A stretch of 64,000 bases of DNA from Sequoia sempervirens (taxonomy: Eukaryota > Streptophyta > Pinopsida > Cupressales > Cupressaceae), in assembly GCA_007258455.2 (NCBI GenBank), contig VDFB02252616.1, forward strand, positions 124,541,760-124,605,759, written 5' to 3'. A model generated the notes under the pieces. That model searched no databases. It was not told where the DNA came from and saw only the letters and a list, made by a program, of their open reading frames with translations. Position numbers and translations under genes: made by a program. Shown here in pieces: positions 36,601 through 46,525 of this stretch. Each line of letters opens with the position of its first letter. The first letter of the stretch is position 1.

Positions 36601-38285
36601 TCCACTTTCGCACCTAAATCATCAATGCAACTAACTGTCTTAAGTCGACAGTCAATTACAGCATGATAAGAAGCTAACCAATCCATACCTAATACTATAT
36701 CATAGGATCCTAAGGGAGTAACATATAAATCTACTAAGGTAGTTAACGTACCTATTTTAAGTTCACAGTTATGTAGTAAGTTATCTACTGCTACTTTCAC
36801 CCCTGAGGCGAATTCAACTTTCCATTTACCACCTTGCTTTACCGCCACAAGACCACAACGGTCAACAATGGTTGGTGAAATAAAGGAGTCAGTGGCTCCA
36901 AAATCAAAAAATATAGAAACACTAACACCATTTAACGTACCTGAAGTTTTGACCACCGTATTCTAGTGATTGGCTTGGCGGTCATTAACCGCTGCATATA
37001 CTGTATGTGCTCGTCTTGCATCGCCCACTGCAGGCTTTGAAACTGTAGGTCGAGGCCCATAACCAGTAGAACCTCTCATCGGACACTACCTAGCTATGTG
37101 CCCATGCTGCCCACATGAATAACAACCTGTGCCTGTGCCTCTACCAAATCCTCTGCCACCCGAAGGTGCATTGGACTGCTGATAACTACCCCTACTGACG
37201 GTAGAATGAGCACTCTGCGCAGGCTGATCCTGCCTATTGCGCTTGTTGCACCACCAGTTACGACCCTTTCCTGTTTGAGGACTATTTTGTTGTTGTGGTT
37301 GAGGGTTATTGTTCTTTTAAGGCGTTCTTTGTTGTTGTTGCTGCCCACCCTTTGTGGGTGTCTGTTGGTTCTTAGAAGAACCACCTGTCTATGCCTGTCC
37401 ACCCCATGGACTAAAACCTACTGCAGGAGCACTCCCAATTTACACTCCTATGTGCCCACCTAAATCCATAATAAGGTTCTCCTCAACTATGTGAGCCTTC
37501 TCCACCACAACTTCCATAGTCTTTGGCTCAAAGACTCAGACACCACCACTGATGCGGGCGTTTAAACCCCTGATAAAATGTTGTACTAGCATAGGCTCAT
37601 CATCGCCAATACTAGCATACTACTTGAGTTTGTAGAACCTACGTTCATATTGCTCTACAGAAAGAGCTAACTAACGTAGATCATGGAACTCATTAGCTCT
37701 ACGTTGCCTCCAGTGTTCCGAAAGGAACCGTGCTCTAAACCTCTCGAGAAACATCTCCCAAGACACAGATCTAATATCCAAATGGAGCTTCTGCTCCTCT
37801 AGGCGCCACCATGTAGAGGCGAATCCTCTCAAGTGCATAATAGCGCATCTGGCACGGGTATTGCTACCGTAAGGGTGCATGGCAAAGCATCTACCCAAAT
37901 CTAGTAGCCAGGTCTCAGCCTCTAATCCTCCTCCTGAACCATCAAAGGTAGGAGGATGTGCTCTCAGTAAATCCCTCATGTGACCAGCAATAATAGAATC
38001 CTGATGTGCTGTGTCCTCTACTCTCCTAGGGGATCTATCCCTCTCTCTCACAACCTCCTGCTCATCTACCTGTGTAGGTCCAAGATGAGCTAGGACCTCC
38101 TCTAAAAGTGGGCGTATCTAAATTCCCTCTACTGCTGACTGTACGGGATTATGTTCCTCATTTCTCTGACCCATATGTTCTACTTGGTCACTATGGTGAG
38201 GGCTAGGAGGGGGAGTAACCTGAGGGATTGGCCCACGGCCTCCACCTCTACCTCTACCACGACCTCTTCCTCCTCGCCTAGGCAT
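33622..38285 (-). pseudogene. Chromovirus gag-pol polyprotein, inactivated
   Basis: It starts at ATG 38,285 with an Arg/Gly-rich leader (MPRRGGRGRGRG). Gag includes TWLLDLGRCFAM and a CCHC zinc knuckle CYSCGQHGHIA near 37,083-37,124. Protease near 36,900 reads FDFGATDSF, so the Ser of Asp-Ser-Gly is Phe. Reverse transcriptase (about 36,350-35,850) has [12 protein letters not shown] and FLDD at 35,884-35,895; one T is missing near 35,912, shifting the frame. RNase H has [11 protein letters not shown] and HTDHHSLQY. Integrase has an HHCC finger ([16 protein letters not shown]) and a D,D-35-E core whose Glu is Lys (ADGQTKRVN, near 34,382). The C-terminus (33,640-33,800) ends like a chromodomain (VRVQWDPS, EDATHMRELYPYLF). 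It has about 15 premature stops, nearly all explicable as CAG, CAA or CGA to stop. Confidence 0.95.
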
Positions 38286-38410
38286 GTTCCTACACATAAC
38301 AATTACGAGTCTTAGATACTATTCAACCAAGGTTATCAGGTGCGACAGTACGTACTAGGTCAACCTAATGGGCTCTAGATTACCCAGAGCATCCAGTGTT
38401 TGTAACCTTG
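38286..38410 (-). other. Untranslated leader between primer site and gag
   Basis: This short 5' leader lies between the primer-binding site and the gag ATG, with no sign of another ORF. Confidence 0.6.
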
Positions 38411-38422
38411 GCTCTAATACCA
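38411..38422 (-). promoter_or_regulatory. Primer-binding site, initiator-Met type
   Basis: On the - strand TGGTATTAGAGC starts three bases after the 5' LTR. It differs by one base from TGGTATCAGAGC, the common plant site complementary to the 3' end of initiator methionine tRNA. Confidence 0.85.
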
Positions 38423-38425
38423 ATT

Positions 38426-39991
38426 TGTAATGCCCCATCATAATAACCTAAGAACGTTGCAATTGTGTAATAAGGTGTAATAATTTTTTTTTTAAATGTA
38501 ATAACACTAAGTTAATTAATTGCATACATTCTTAGGTTAAGTGACATTACACTACTTTGAGTTATCCATAAGTGACTAAAGTATTTTGCATTGCACATAA
38601 TAAATAATAACATAAAAATAAACATTGCTTAATAATAAATTTCCTTTCATGTTAACATAATAAAGTACAACCATGTTTTTCCATACATTGCATTTGATAG
38701 GATATACAATACTCATCCATCTGATGAGGTAGTTCAATAATGATTACATTTTACAAATGATCACCTCACAACATTGAGGGATGTTTTTACATTACAAGTT
38801 TACAATATACAATGCTGAAAGTACAGAAGAAATCCATGTGCGAGCTCTCCAACCGAAAAACTCTCGATGCCATAAATAATATTGGGGACCCAACAGAGTA
38901 AGGTGCATGTTCCACCCAACCACGTGGTACCCGTAGGTCCACCCCCCTGCTAGGAGATAGTAATAAGGTTACCTAGACATAATCTACTAACCCTAGACAC
39001 TAGTACACACAATATAATGGTTACATTGCTTCCAGAATTTGACAATTGATTGAAACACTAACACAAGGTTGACTGTTATTTTAGGTGGAGTGTCATTACA
39101 ACGATACAATGGCTACCCTGGTGTTTTTTCCTAGGTTCCGGCCCCCAATCCTTGGGTTACCCTGGTAACCTCTTACGAAACCTAGCCCCTATTGCATACT
39201 ATTGTGGAATCGAATGTCTCTTAAGGAGACGAGACACCAGTTTTCCATTCTAGGCCTTCTCAACTTATACTCATGAATGTAGTAGCTCAAGAGTCATAAG
39301 TGAGGCATGTACATCTTGTTAAAAGTTTTTATTCTAACTATTGTGTCATTTAGTTATCACTGACTTACTTAACTAATTGTAACTTACCCTGACACCACTT
39401 TGTGTGTCGGCCCTTACAACTAGCCACTCTCCTAAAAATAACAAAGGTTTCTAAGTTTACTATCTAGGGTAGACAAGTGCATAATACAACATATGATACC
39501 AAATTTACCACAATGTACATTACAACCCATTCAACATATCAAGTGCACTACCCTAAACTTGTTCAATCACATGAATTAAAAATCAATTTCACCCTCATAA
39601 AAGAATGGCACTGGAAGACTTAAAATCATATAATAGCAATCCCCATTTGCCCAAATGAAATTAAAGTCATATTAAACAAATTCACATCTAATATTTGGAT
39701 ATGCTAAATCCATATACAAGAGTTTGAATACATCATATTTATAAATCGTTTTAATGAAAAATCTATTTGAATAAGATAAAAGTAATAGTTTTCTTTTAAT
39801 TCACTTTTCTAACTTTCACAAATTTTCACCTGATCACTTTCTATAATTTCACAATTTTGATTTTCTCATGAAATTATAAAATATCCAAATTATTTTTCTA
39901 ATTTAATAATTACACAAACTTAATAAAAATCTATATATAAACATATAATCATATGTAAATATATTTATAAATATTACTATATAAATAGTAT

Positions 39992-40054
<63 letters not shown>

Positions 40055-41609
40055 ATTTATATATATATATATTATATATTAAAATAATCATAATAAAATC
40101 CAAACACCAAACACAATTTTTATTTTGAAATTCATAAACTTAAAGTCAAACATCCGCAGCCTGGTCGCGTACAAGATTCGGCACTGCCCAGCCGGACCAG
40201 ACAGGGCGTGCTGGGATACTCCCACCGTCGCCTCCCTTAGGGGCAGCGGCTGTGGGAGCGGCCGAAGCCACCTCCCACTGTCGCCTCCCTTAGGGGCAGT
40301 GACTGTGGGGTAAACCCCCGTGGCCCCATAAAAATTAACAAAAAATAAAACTCTTAAAATTTCTCACACAGTCTTCATAAGCACAAACAAAATATAATTT
40401 TTTTTGCCATATAAATTTAAAACCCTGCATTTTATAATAAATATAACCCTTATAAAAAAAAATTAATAAAACAAAACTTCATTCTGGTAAATTCGTCTGT
40501 ACGGCGACGAATATCAAACAAATATATTCATTTTAAAATGTAAATATCCACATATACACACAAATTTTCCAGTTCATTTGGAAAAATTTACAGTAGGAAA
40601 TTCAAATAACCTTCTACAGCGTTCACAAATGAAATCACACACAGACTTTAGTTTCATATTCAAAATTATTTCTTGTTTTCTCAATTTCACAGAGTTTTGA
40701 AATAAGTTTTCAAAAGAAAATTATTTTCTATCACAATTGAAATTCTTCACAAATCCATTCCACTGGTTGATTAAAAATTTACCAAATTTTCAAGATAAAC
40801 AAGAATCCTTTGAAAGATCTTCCACAAAGAATAACAACCAGAGAGATAACAACTTCTAAGAAAAATTGGATTTTAACACAGTAAAAGAAATTTTTGCCAG
40901 TACTCAGAAAAATTTTCCCGTGAGGAAATTGAATAGCCTCTATAATTTCCTGTGATCCACAATAACCTCTCCGTAACAAATTTTCAACAACCTCATAAAA
41001 CCACTGGCACACTTGTCGAGAAGAGGTTATGAGAAAGTATCTTCTCCACTTCTCAGCAATTTTGCCAATTAAATTTTGCATGCCAATTTTATTTAATTAA
41101 AATTAAAATTTAAAAATCAATTTTCAATCCCCATGCAATTTAGTTTATTTTATTTTCAATTTTCTAATTCTTTTAAATACAATATAATTTACACACTTAA
41201 TAATTTAACTTAATTAATTAATTAATTTAATTAAAATAGTTTAATCTTTTTAAGACCAACTATTTAACCAAATAAGCTAACTAATGTATTAAATTATCAA
41301 GTAAGTAAATTTCAATCATATTTAAATATTAATTAAATAACAATAATTAAAGCACAATATTCCAACATTAAAAATTAACCAATATTTACCTTTTCAAAAC
41401 GATTTAACCAACAGAAAATACAATACAACTTATGACTCAAAACTGAAAACTGACAATGTACTAAGACCAAGGTTAAAGACTAGACTAGGATAAACCTAAC
41501 TACTATCTCCCGTTCAACATTTCCGTTGAGTCTTGACACACTCAGACCTGATTACACAGGTGGAGTCGGTGTCATGTACCTGCAAATCCTCGCAAACAAG
41601 CAAATAACG

Positions 41610-41689
<80 letters not shown>

Positions 41690-42032
41690 TAAACAGACAC
41701 ACCGTGCGGAGAAAATCACAGATATCATAGGGCACTTGCAAGCGAGTGATGCGATTTTGTTCTCCACACCAATACACCTCACAGCAAAACTGACGAAATA
41801 AATGTTGTTAGTCCATCATAAACATATACATATCAATAACAATTGAAATTAAACATCTACACTACATCATATCATATCTGAAATCAATAATCATCAACAA
41901 AGTATCATCATGTCACAAAATAATCCACTATCGCTCAAAACCAGCGATCAAAATATCGAACAAAACAACATAGGTCTAACAGTGTGAAAGCATAACAACA
42001 GAAAGCATAAGCATATACGGAGGGGTACTACA
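38426..42032 (-). repeat. 5' LTR of the chromovirus, 3,607 bp
   Basis: Direct repeat of 29,890-33,606. Relative to its partner it lacks 179 bp (junction near 40,800) and has much longer (AT)n runs at about 40,000-40,050 and 41,615-41,683. By eye the first 230 bp differ at a few percent of sites, many being C/T or G/A at CpG. Confidence 0.93.
41615..41683. repeat. (AT)n microsatellite, about 69 bp
   Basis: Pure AT dinucleotide run. The matching place in the other LTR (33,243-33,257) has only about 15 bp. Open frames of repeated Ile-Tyr across it are not genes. Confidence 0.95.
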
Positions 42033-42037
42033 GGATC

Positions 42038-42528
42038 ACACAAGTGTGCAAGGGGAGAGGATACTGTTATTATTAAATTGGGATTAAACTAAAGCGAAAT
42101 GAAAACAAAGATCTCATTCCACACTCAGAAGTTTGGTCATTTTAATGCCCAAATCAAAATATGTGGGTGGAAAAGCAACAAACCCTAAGTGTTTTTGATT
42201 CTCAGGACTGCAACCAGGTGCAAGAGAAGTGCATACACACTAAGGAGTTATCACCACACCACAAGACACTTCAAACACTTGTTCAGTTTAGCCCAACTTA
42301 TTATGAGACAAGCAGAGTTCTTTTTAGGCCCACTAATCATTCTATGTGAAAAAGGAACTCAAGATAAAGCAAGAGCCCTGCAAAACACGATAAGTAGTTA
42401 TGAGCCTCCAGTCTTTGACAAACGACAATTGAGGTTTTAAATTTCAAATCTGGGACATTCGAACCTACAAAAAAAGGTCAAAGATTAGTCACAAAATCAA
42501 AGTTAAACTAGATGGAAAACTAACATAT
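42038..42528. other. Flank of the chromovirus, no gene recognised
   Basis: Continues the sequence interrupted at 29,889. Short open frames at 42,161-42,440 lack motifs. Confidence 0.45.
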
Positions 42529-42545
42529 AAATTAAGAGACAAAAT

Positions 42546-42687
42546 CGCCGGTATTGGCATGGTGTGATGGTTTAATGGTGGCATTGTTGTTCTTGCCACC
42601 AAGTTTCAAACCCCATTGGGGTGGTATTGTTGAATGGTTGTATTTTGGTTCATAGCTTCGGTCAAAAGCGTTTACCCCTTGAATAAA
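42546..42687 (+). mobile_element. tRNA-derived SINE, copy 1
   Basis: A 142-bp unit lies between perfect 17-bp target duplications (42,529-42,545 and 42,688-42,704, AAATTAAGAGACAAAAT). It has a polymerase III A box TGGTTTAATGG (42,568-42,578) and a B box with one mismatch, GTTTCAAACCC (42,603-42,613), in a tRNA-like 5' part. A second, clearly homologous copy follows at 42,929. The long exact duplications point to LINE-mediated insertion. Confidence 0.9.
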
Positions 42688-42704
42688 AAATTAAGAGACA
42701 AAAT

Positions 42705-43400
42705 TAATCTAGTCTCAAAATCTAATTAATCTAAGTAAAAAAGGTCTAAAATCTTTTTAAAAAGCTAGATTTAAATCTAAAAAGTTAAACCTAATGAAGA
42801 CTAAAAATCACATTAATCCAAAATCTAGAAAAAAAATGAAAATTGAAATTTTGAACTAAATTAAAGATCTAAGATTTAATTAAACATTTAATGAAAATTC
42901 TAAAAAAGTCTAATCTAATTAAAAATTTGTCGGTATTGGCATGGTGTGATGGTTTATTGGTGGCATTGTTGTTCTTGCCACCAAGGTTCAAACCCCGTTG
43001 GGGTGGTATTGTTGAATGGTTGTATCCGGTTCATAGCTCCGGTCAAAAGCGTTTACCTCTTGAATAATAATCTAATTAAAAATTTCAAATCTAATTAAGA
43101 ATTTAATCTAATTAAAATCATAGTCTAGATTAAATTAAAATATAATTAAAAAAATTCTACTTAAAAATCTAGATTAATGAAAATACAATTAAAAAGCTAA
43201 ATCTAAGTCTAATCTAATTAAAAGATAATTTAAATATAATTAAATTTTAATTAAATTAAAATCTAAAAATGTCTAACGCTAATTAAAATCAAATTGAAAA
43301 TGAAAATCTAAATTAACTTAAAAGCTAATCTAATGAAAAATAAAGTCTAAATCTATTAAAAGCTAATGTAACGCAAAATCTAGATTAAATATGAATAAAT
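42705..43400. repeat. Low-complexity TCTAATTAAAA-type sequence
   Basis: Apart from the SINE, this stretch is made of degenerate TAAATCTAATTAAAA-like words, a decayed simple repeat. No gene. Confidence 0.65.
42929..43067 (+). mobile_element. tRNA-derived SINE, copy 2
   Basis: A 139-bp unit is flanked by perfect 18-bp target duplications (42,911-42,928 and 43,068-43,085, TAATCTAATTAAAAATTT). The B box is GGTTCAAACCC (42,985-42,995), a full match to consensus. Both copies end CTTGAATAA. Differences from copy 1 are few base changes and a small length change. Confidence 0.9.
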
Positions 43401-43673
43401 GAATTACTCCCTGTGTTCAACGAACTCGAGTGGAAGTGAGATCTCATTTAGAGGAATTTGGTGAGGAGGAGATAGAGAGCATTAATTGTCCCACTTTGTC
43501 AACATAGCATTAAAATTGGAAGTTTCTCCCAACTATGCTCACTGTCGTGACTCCCAAGCAATCAGACAAAACAATAAAGATAGAACCTTCTATCGCTGAC
43601 TCCCAATCTTCTGTTCACATATGTGTGTTTGAATATGTAGTCTTCAAGCATGTGTTCAACCAATGGAGTCGCT

Positions 43674-43803
43674 AAGTCATCCAAAGCTGGAAATAGCACC
43701 AACTTGTGAGGAACAACAAAGTCATCCAAAAGTTGGAAATAGCATGCCGACTTGTGAGGAACAAAGCCGTCCAAAAGCTCGAAGTAGCACGCCAACCTGT
43801 CTT
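43674..43803 (-). repeat. Three tandem 45-bp units
   Basis: Units start at 43,676, 43,721 and 43,766 with AAGTCATCCAAA-type starts. The 45-bp period keeps reading frame; on the - strand each unit gives a FQLLDDFVVPHK-like 15-residue repeat. The surrounding open frames (43,562-44,034) have no recognised domain, so coding status is unsure. Confidence 0.6.
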
Positions 43804-44197
43804 GGATGATGAAGCAAGGCTTTGATGTTGCAATGCAGAATTGCTCAACTTCAACGCTTCAAAATCCAAAAACAGACTATTGATGGGGTTCGCCATGTAG
43901 TAGTTGTTTGGGGTGACAAACTCCTTCAAAGCACCCTTCAAATATAGCAATAAGATGGCTCTAACTACAGTGAAGAAAAGTGTGGAGGAGCATAAACCAG
44001 TGGCACTAGGAAAGTAGCAAAAACCAATCACCAATGGAATTGGGGAAAGCCGCTAAGTCAGGTCTTCAATGAATCCTCGTGCTAGCTTTGCCAGCATCCT
44101 CACTGCCTGCGCCAAAAAGGAGTGGTTTTTTTTTTTGTTCTGAAATAGGGGATGGGCATCCCATTAAAAACCTAAAGATTGCATATGAAACAAAAAT
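43804..44197. other. No recognisable gene
   Basis: It is continuous with the sequence holding the 45-bp repeats and ends just before the PPR-like fragment. A poly-T run lies near 44,127. Confidence 0.4.
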
Positions 44198-44290
44198 GGA
44201 CGCATAGACCAGGCACATGAATTATTTGATGGGATGTCTCAAAAAATTATGGTCTCATGGAATGCAGTAATGGCAGGATGTGCACAAAAA
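44198..44290 (+). pseudogene. Pentatricopeptide repeat (PPR) fragment
   Basis: One frame reads GRIDQAHELFDGM, then SWNAVMAGCAQ, a characteristic PPR unit of the PLS class (usually GRIDDARQLFDKM ... VSWNAMIAGYAQ). PPR proteins bind organellar RNA. Only about 31 residues remain, then the frame is lost, so this is a gene relic. Confidence 0.8.
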
Positions 44291-45824
44291 TGTTACATGT
44301 TGAAGGAATATCCTTAATGGATTCACAATAATGGCAGGTGAATATCCTACAATAAGGAATATCTTTATTTCAAAATATACACGCGAATAGTATTAGATTT
44401 AGATTTGAGAAAGTGCATATTTCTAGATTAATCGAAAACTAATATTAGATTGTATCAAATATATTCTAATGTGTTAGAACATATATATGCACTTTCACAT
44501 AAAACATTGTGAGCAAGTCTTATATCTTAATTTAGATACCATATGCGAACAGTACAATATGCTAAAATTATACTTGATTAATTTAGTCAAAAAGCATGCT
44601 CCCAAGTAACACCTATCAAAAGATAAAGATGCACACATATCCAAAATCCTTAAAAGGTTGGTATTGCATTTGTTTTTTCATAAAATAGATACACTTCACA
44701 GGAAAAAGATTGGGAAAAGTATGGCCTAAGGGTTAGGTCAGAGGTTAATAACAGTTAGATGTATGGTCAAGTAGCACAACAAGGATTTTGGGTGGGGACG
44801 TTATGGAGGAAAGGATGGGAAGCGCATTAAAAGAGGGCAAGGAATATGAGACAAGGGAGTAAAGCTTGCGCCACTAATAGATCACAAGCTAGAATGATAA
44901 CTCTTCATTGGGAATTTATTTGAAGAAGCTGAAGACATGTTATGAATTCGTTCCTACAGTTTCAACTAAATACGACAAAACAAAACTAACACCCAATTCA
45001 ACAAGTAAAAACATATCATATTAAATCCATTATTTCAAAATACATTGGGTTCACCTGCACAAAAAGGTCTGGTTGTCTCAAAGAAATCCTTTAGAGATAG
45101 GGTTGTTCCATCATATTTAGTACCCAAATGCAAAAGATGAAGGAATATCTTGAATCCAGTCTAATGCAATCAAAGGATATATTATAGAAATTTACCAAAG
45201 ATATATTATACCAAAACAAAGTCAGGTTCACCAAATGTAATAGGGAAAGATTTTTCTGATTAGTAGCATTCAACAATAAACTGAATCCTAATCAAGAATA
45301 GAGCACAATGAAAAAAAGAAGCATAAGAATATTGAAACAACATCACCTGATTTTCAAGCTTTCATTGAATGGCCTCCATTGGCCTTCTCCATCTTGCTAC
45401 CAATTGTATAATTTCCCTTAGATTGAAGTGCAACTATAACCTATGCTTAATGCAAGCAAAATATTGAAGTAATGTGATTGCTCAAGTACTCAAGTTCTCA
45501 AGCATGTTGAAAATAGGTCTATGTGTGTGTGTCTAAAATGACTTGAGAGAGAGTCTTTTAAAGAATGCCAAATTGAGAATGGATGGCTAGGATTAAAAGT
45601 TTATGAAAACCTAAGATCAAAGGCTAGGATTCAATGTGATGAGGAGCATTAGGGTTAGGGAAACATTAGGTCAAAGTTAGGGAAATCTTTGAAATGAAGG
45701 GTTGAGATTTAATTGCAAGCAATTAAATCAATAGTGGAGAAAAAGAGCTAGTTGGAATAATAGAAATTTTTTAATTTATGGAGGAAATATGACTTTTCAA
45801 TAAATAATTATTTTAATCTTTCTC
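44291..45824. other. No recognisable gene
   Basis: AT-rich, with no motif on either strand. Confidence 0.45.
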
Positions 45825-46394
45825 TTGGTGATTGCTAACTGGAAGGTCACTTCTATTCCTACTTTGAATCCTAATTCTGGTTTAAATGCTAGATTGAGCA
45901 GTAAGTGGCAAACACCTCTTACAGGGTGGGATAAAGTTAATTTTGATAAGGAAATGAAGAGAAACCCTAGGCTTGTAGGATATGGGGGGGGTGTTGAGGA
46001 ATGAAAATGGAAAACTCTTAGGCGTGGTGGCACTCCCATTGGGAAATTAAACAAATCACTGTGCTGAGGTGGAGGTTGTATTTACAAGTGTTAAATATGT
46101 TGTGGACAGAGGATACTCCAAAATATGGGTCAAAGGTGACTCATTAAATATCATCAATTATCTACGTGGCACTCATCAGCTTAGCCAGAATGTTTAACAA
46201 GTTATTAAATATACTATAATCATGTTAAGATCTTTCAAAGAGACCCACATCTCTCACATTTTTGAGAAGGAAATTCATTGGTCAACTTTTTCGCAAATGA
46301 GGCTATTAGGTTAAATGAGTATCGTGTGTGGGAGGAGGGCTCCATCCTTCTCAAAAAAGATAGGATTTTATTGAGAAATGATTGTGTGGGCTAA
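45825..46394 (+). pseudogene. Plant-type RNase H domain of a LINE-like element, broken
   Basis: It reads GWDKVNFDKEMKRNP, GYGGVLRNENGKLLG, then an acidic helix (CAEVEVVFTSVKY), VKGDSLNIINYL, SHIF and EGNSLVNFFANEA, the order of the RVT_3-type RNase H at the C-terminus of plant LINE ORF2. An extra G in an 8-G run near 45,985, in-frame stops and a shift near 46,270 break it. The start is a 5' truncation, as usual for LINEs. The same domain, also truncated, is on the - strand at 59,554-59,905. Confidence 0.8.
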
Positions 46395-46525
46395 GTTGAT
46401 GCGGTGGTAGTATTTATTCTCTAGTACCATCTCCCGACTCTCACACTTTGTGGGTTTTGTTTGGATCACTGGCATTAAGTTGAGTGGTTATCAACAAGGG
46501 TTTTCTCCTTCTAGTGTTTCAAGAG

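Larger units (their letters stand above)
29890..42032 (-). mobile_element. Complete Ty3/gypsy chromovirus (Tekay/Del-like), 12,143 bp
   Basis: The element is flanked by GGATC on both sides (29,885-29,889 and 42,033-42,037), a perfect 5-bp target duplication. On the - strand the order is 5' LTR (42,032-38,426), primer-binding site, gag, protease, reverse transcriptase, RNase H, integrase, chromodomain-like end, polypurine tract, 3' LTR (33,606-29,890). LTRs begin TGTAGTACCCC and end GGGCATTACA. The LTR length, a Met-type primer site and the C-terminal chromodomain fit the Tekay/Del lineage, though the lineage call is inference. All coding domains are present but broken by stops and one frameshift. 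Confidence 0.93.

Noticed and set aside
40125..40313. Short GC-rich frame in the right LTR, and its opposite-strand counterpart at 31,535-31,717
   Set aside because: They fall in the GC island of the LTR and are not conserved between the two LTR copies.
41514..41782. Open frames of repeated Ile-Tyr or Tyr-Ile
   Set aside because: They are translations of the (AT)n microsatellite in the LTR.
42568..42995. Functional tRNA genes
   Set aside because: A and B boxes are present, but there is no full cloverleaf, and both units continue into a non-tRNA body with long target duplications, so they are SINEs.
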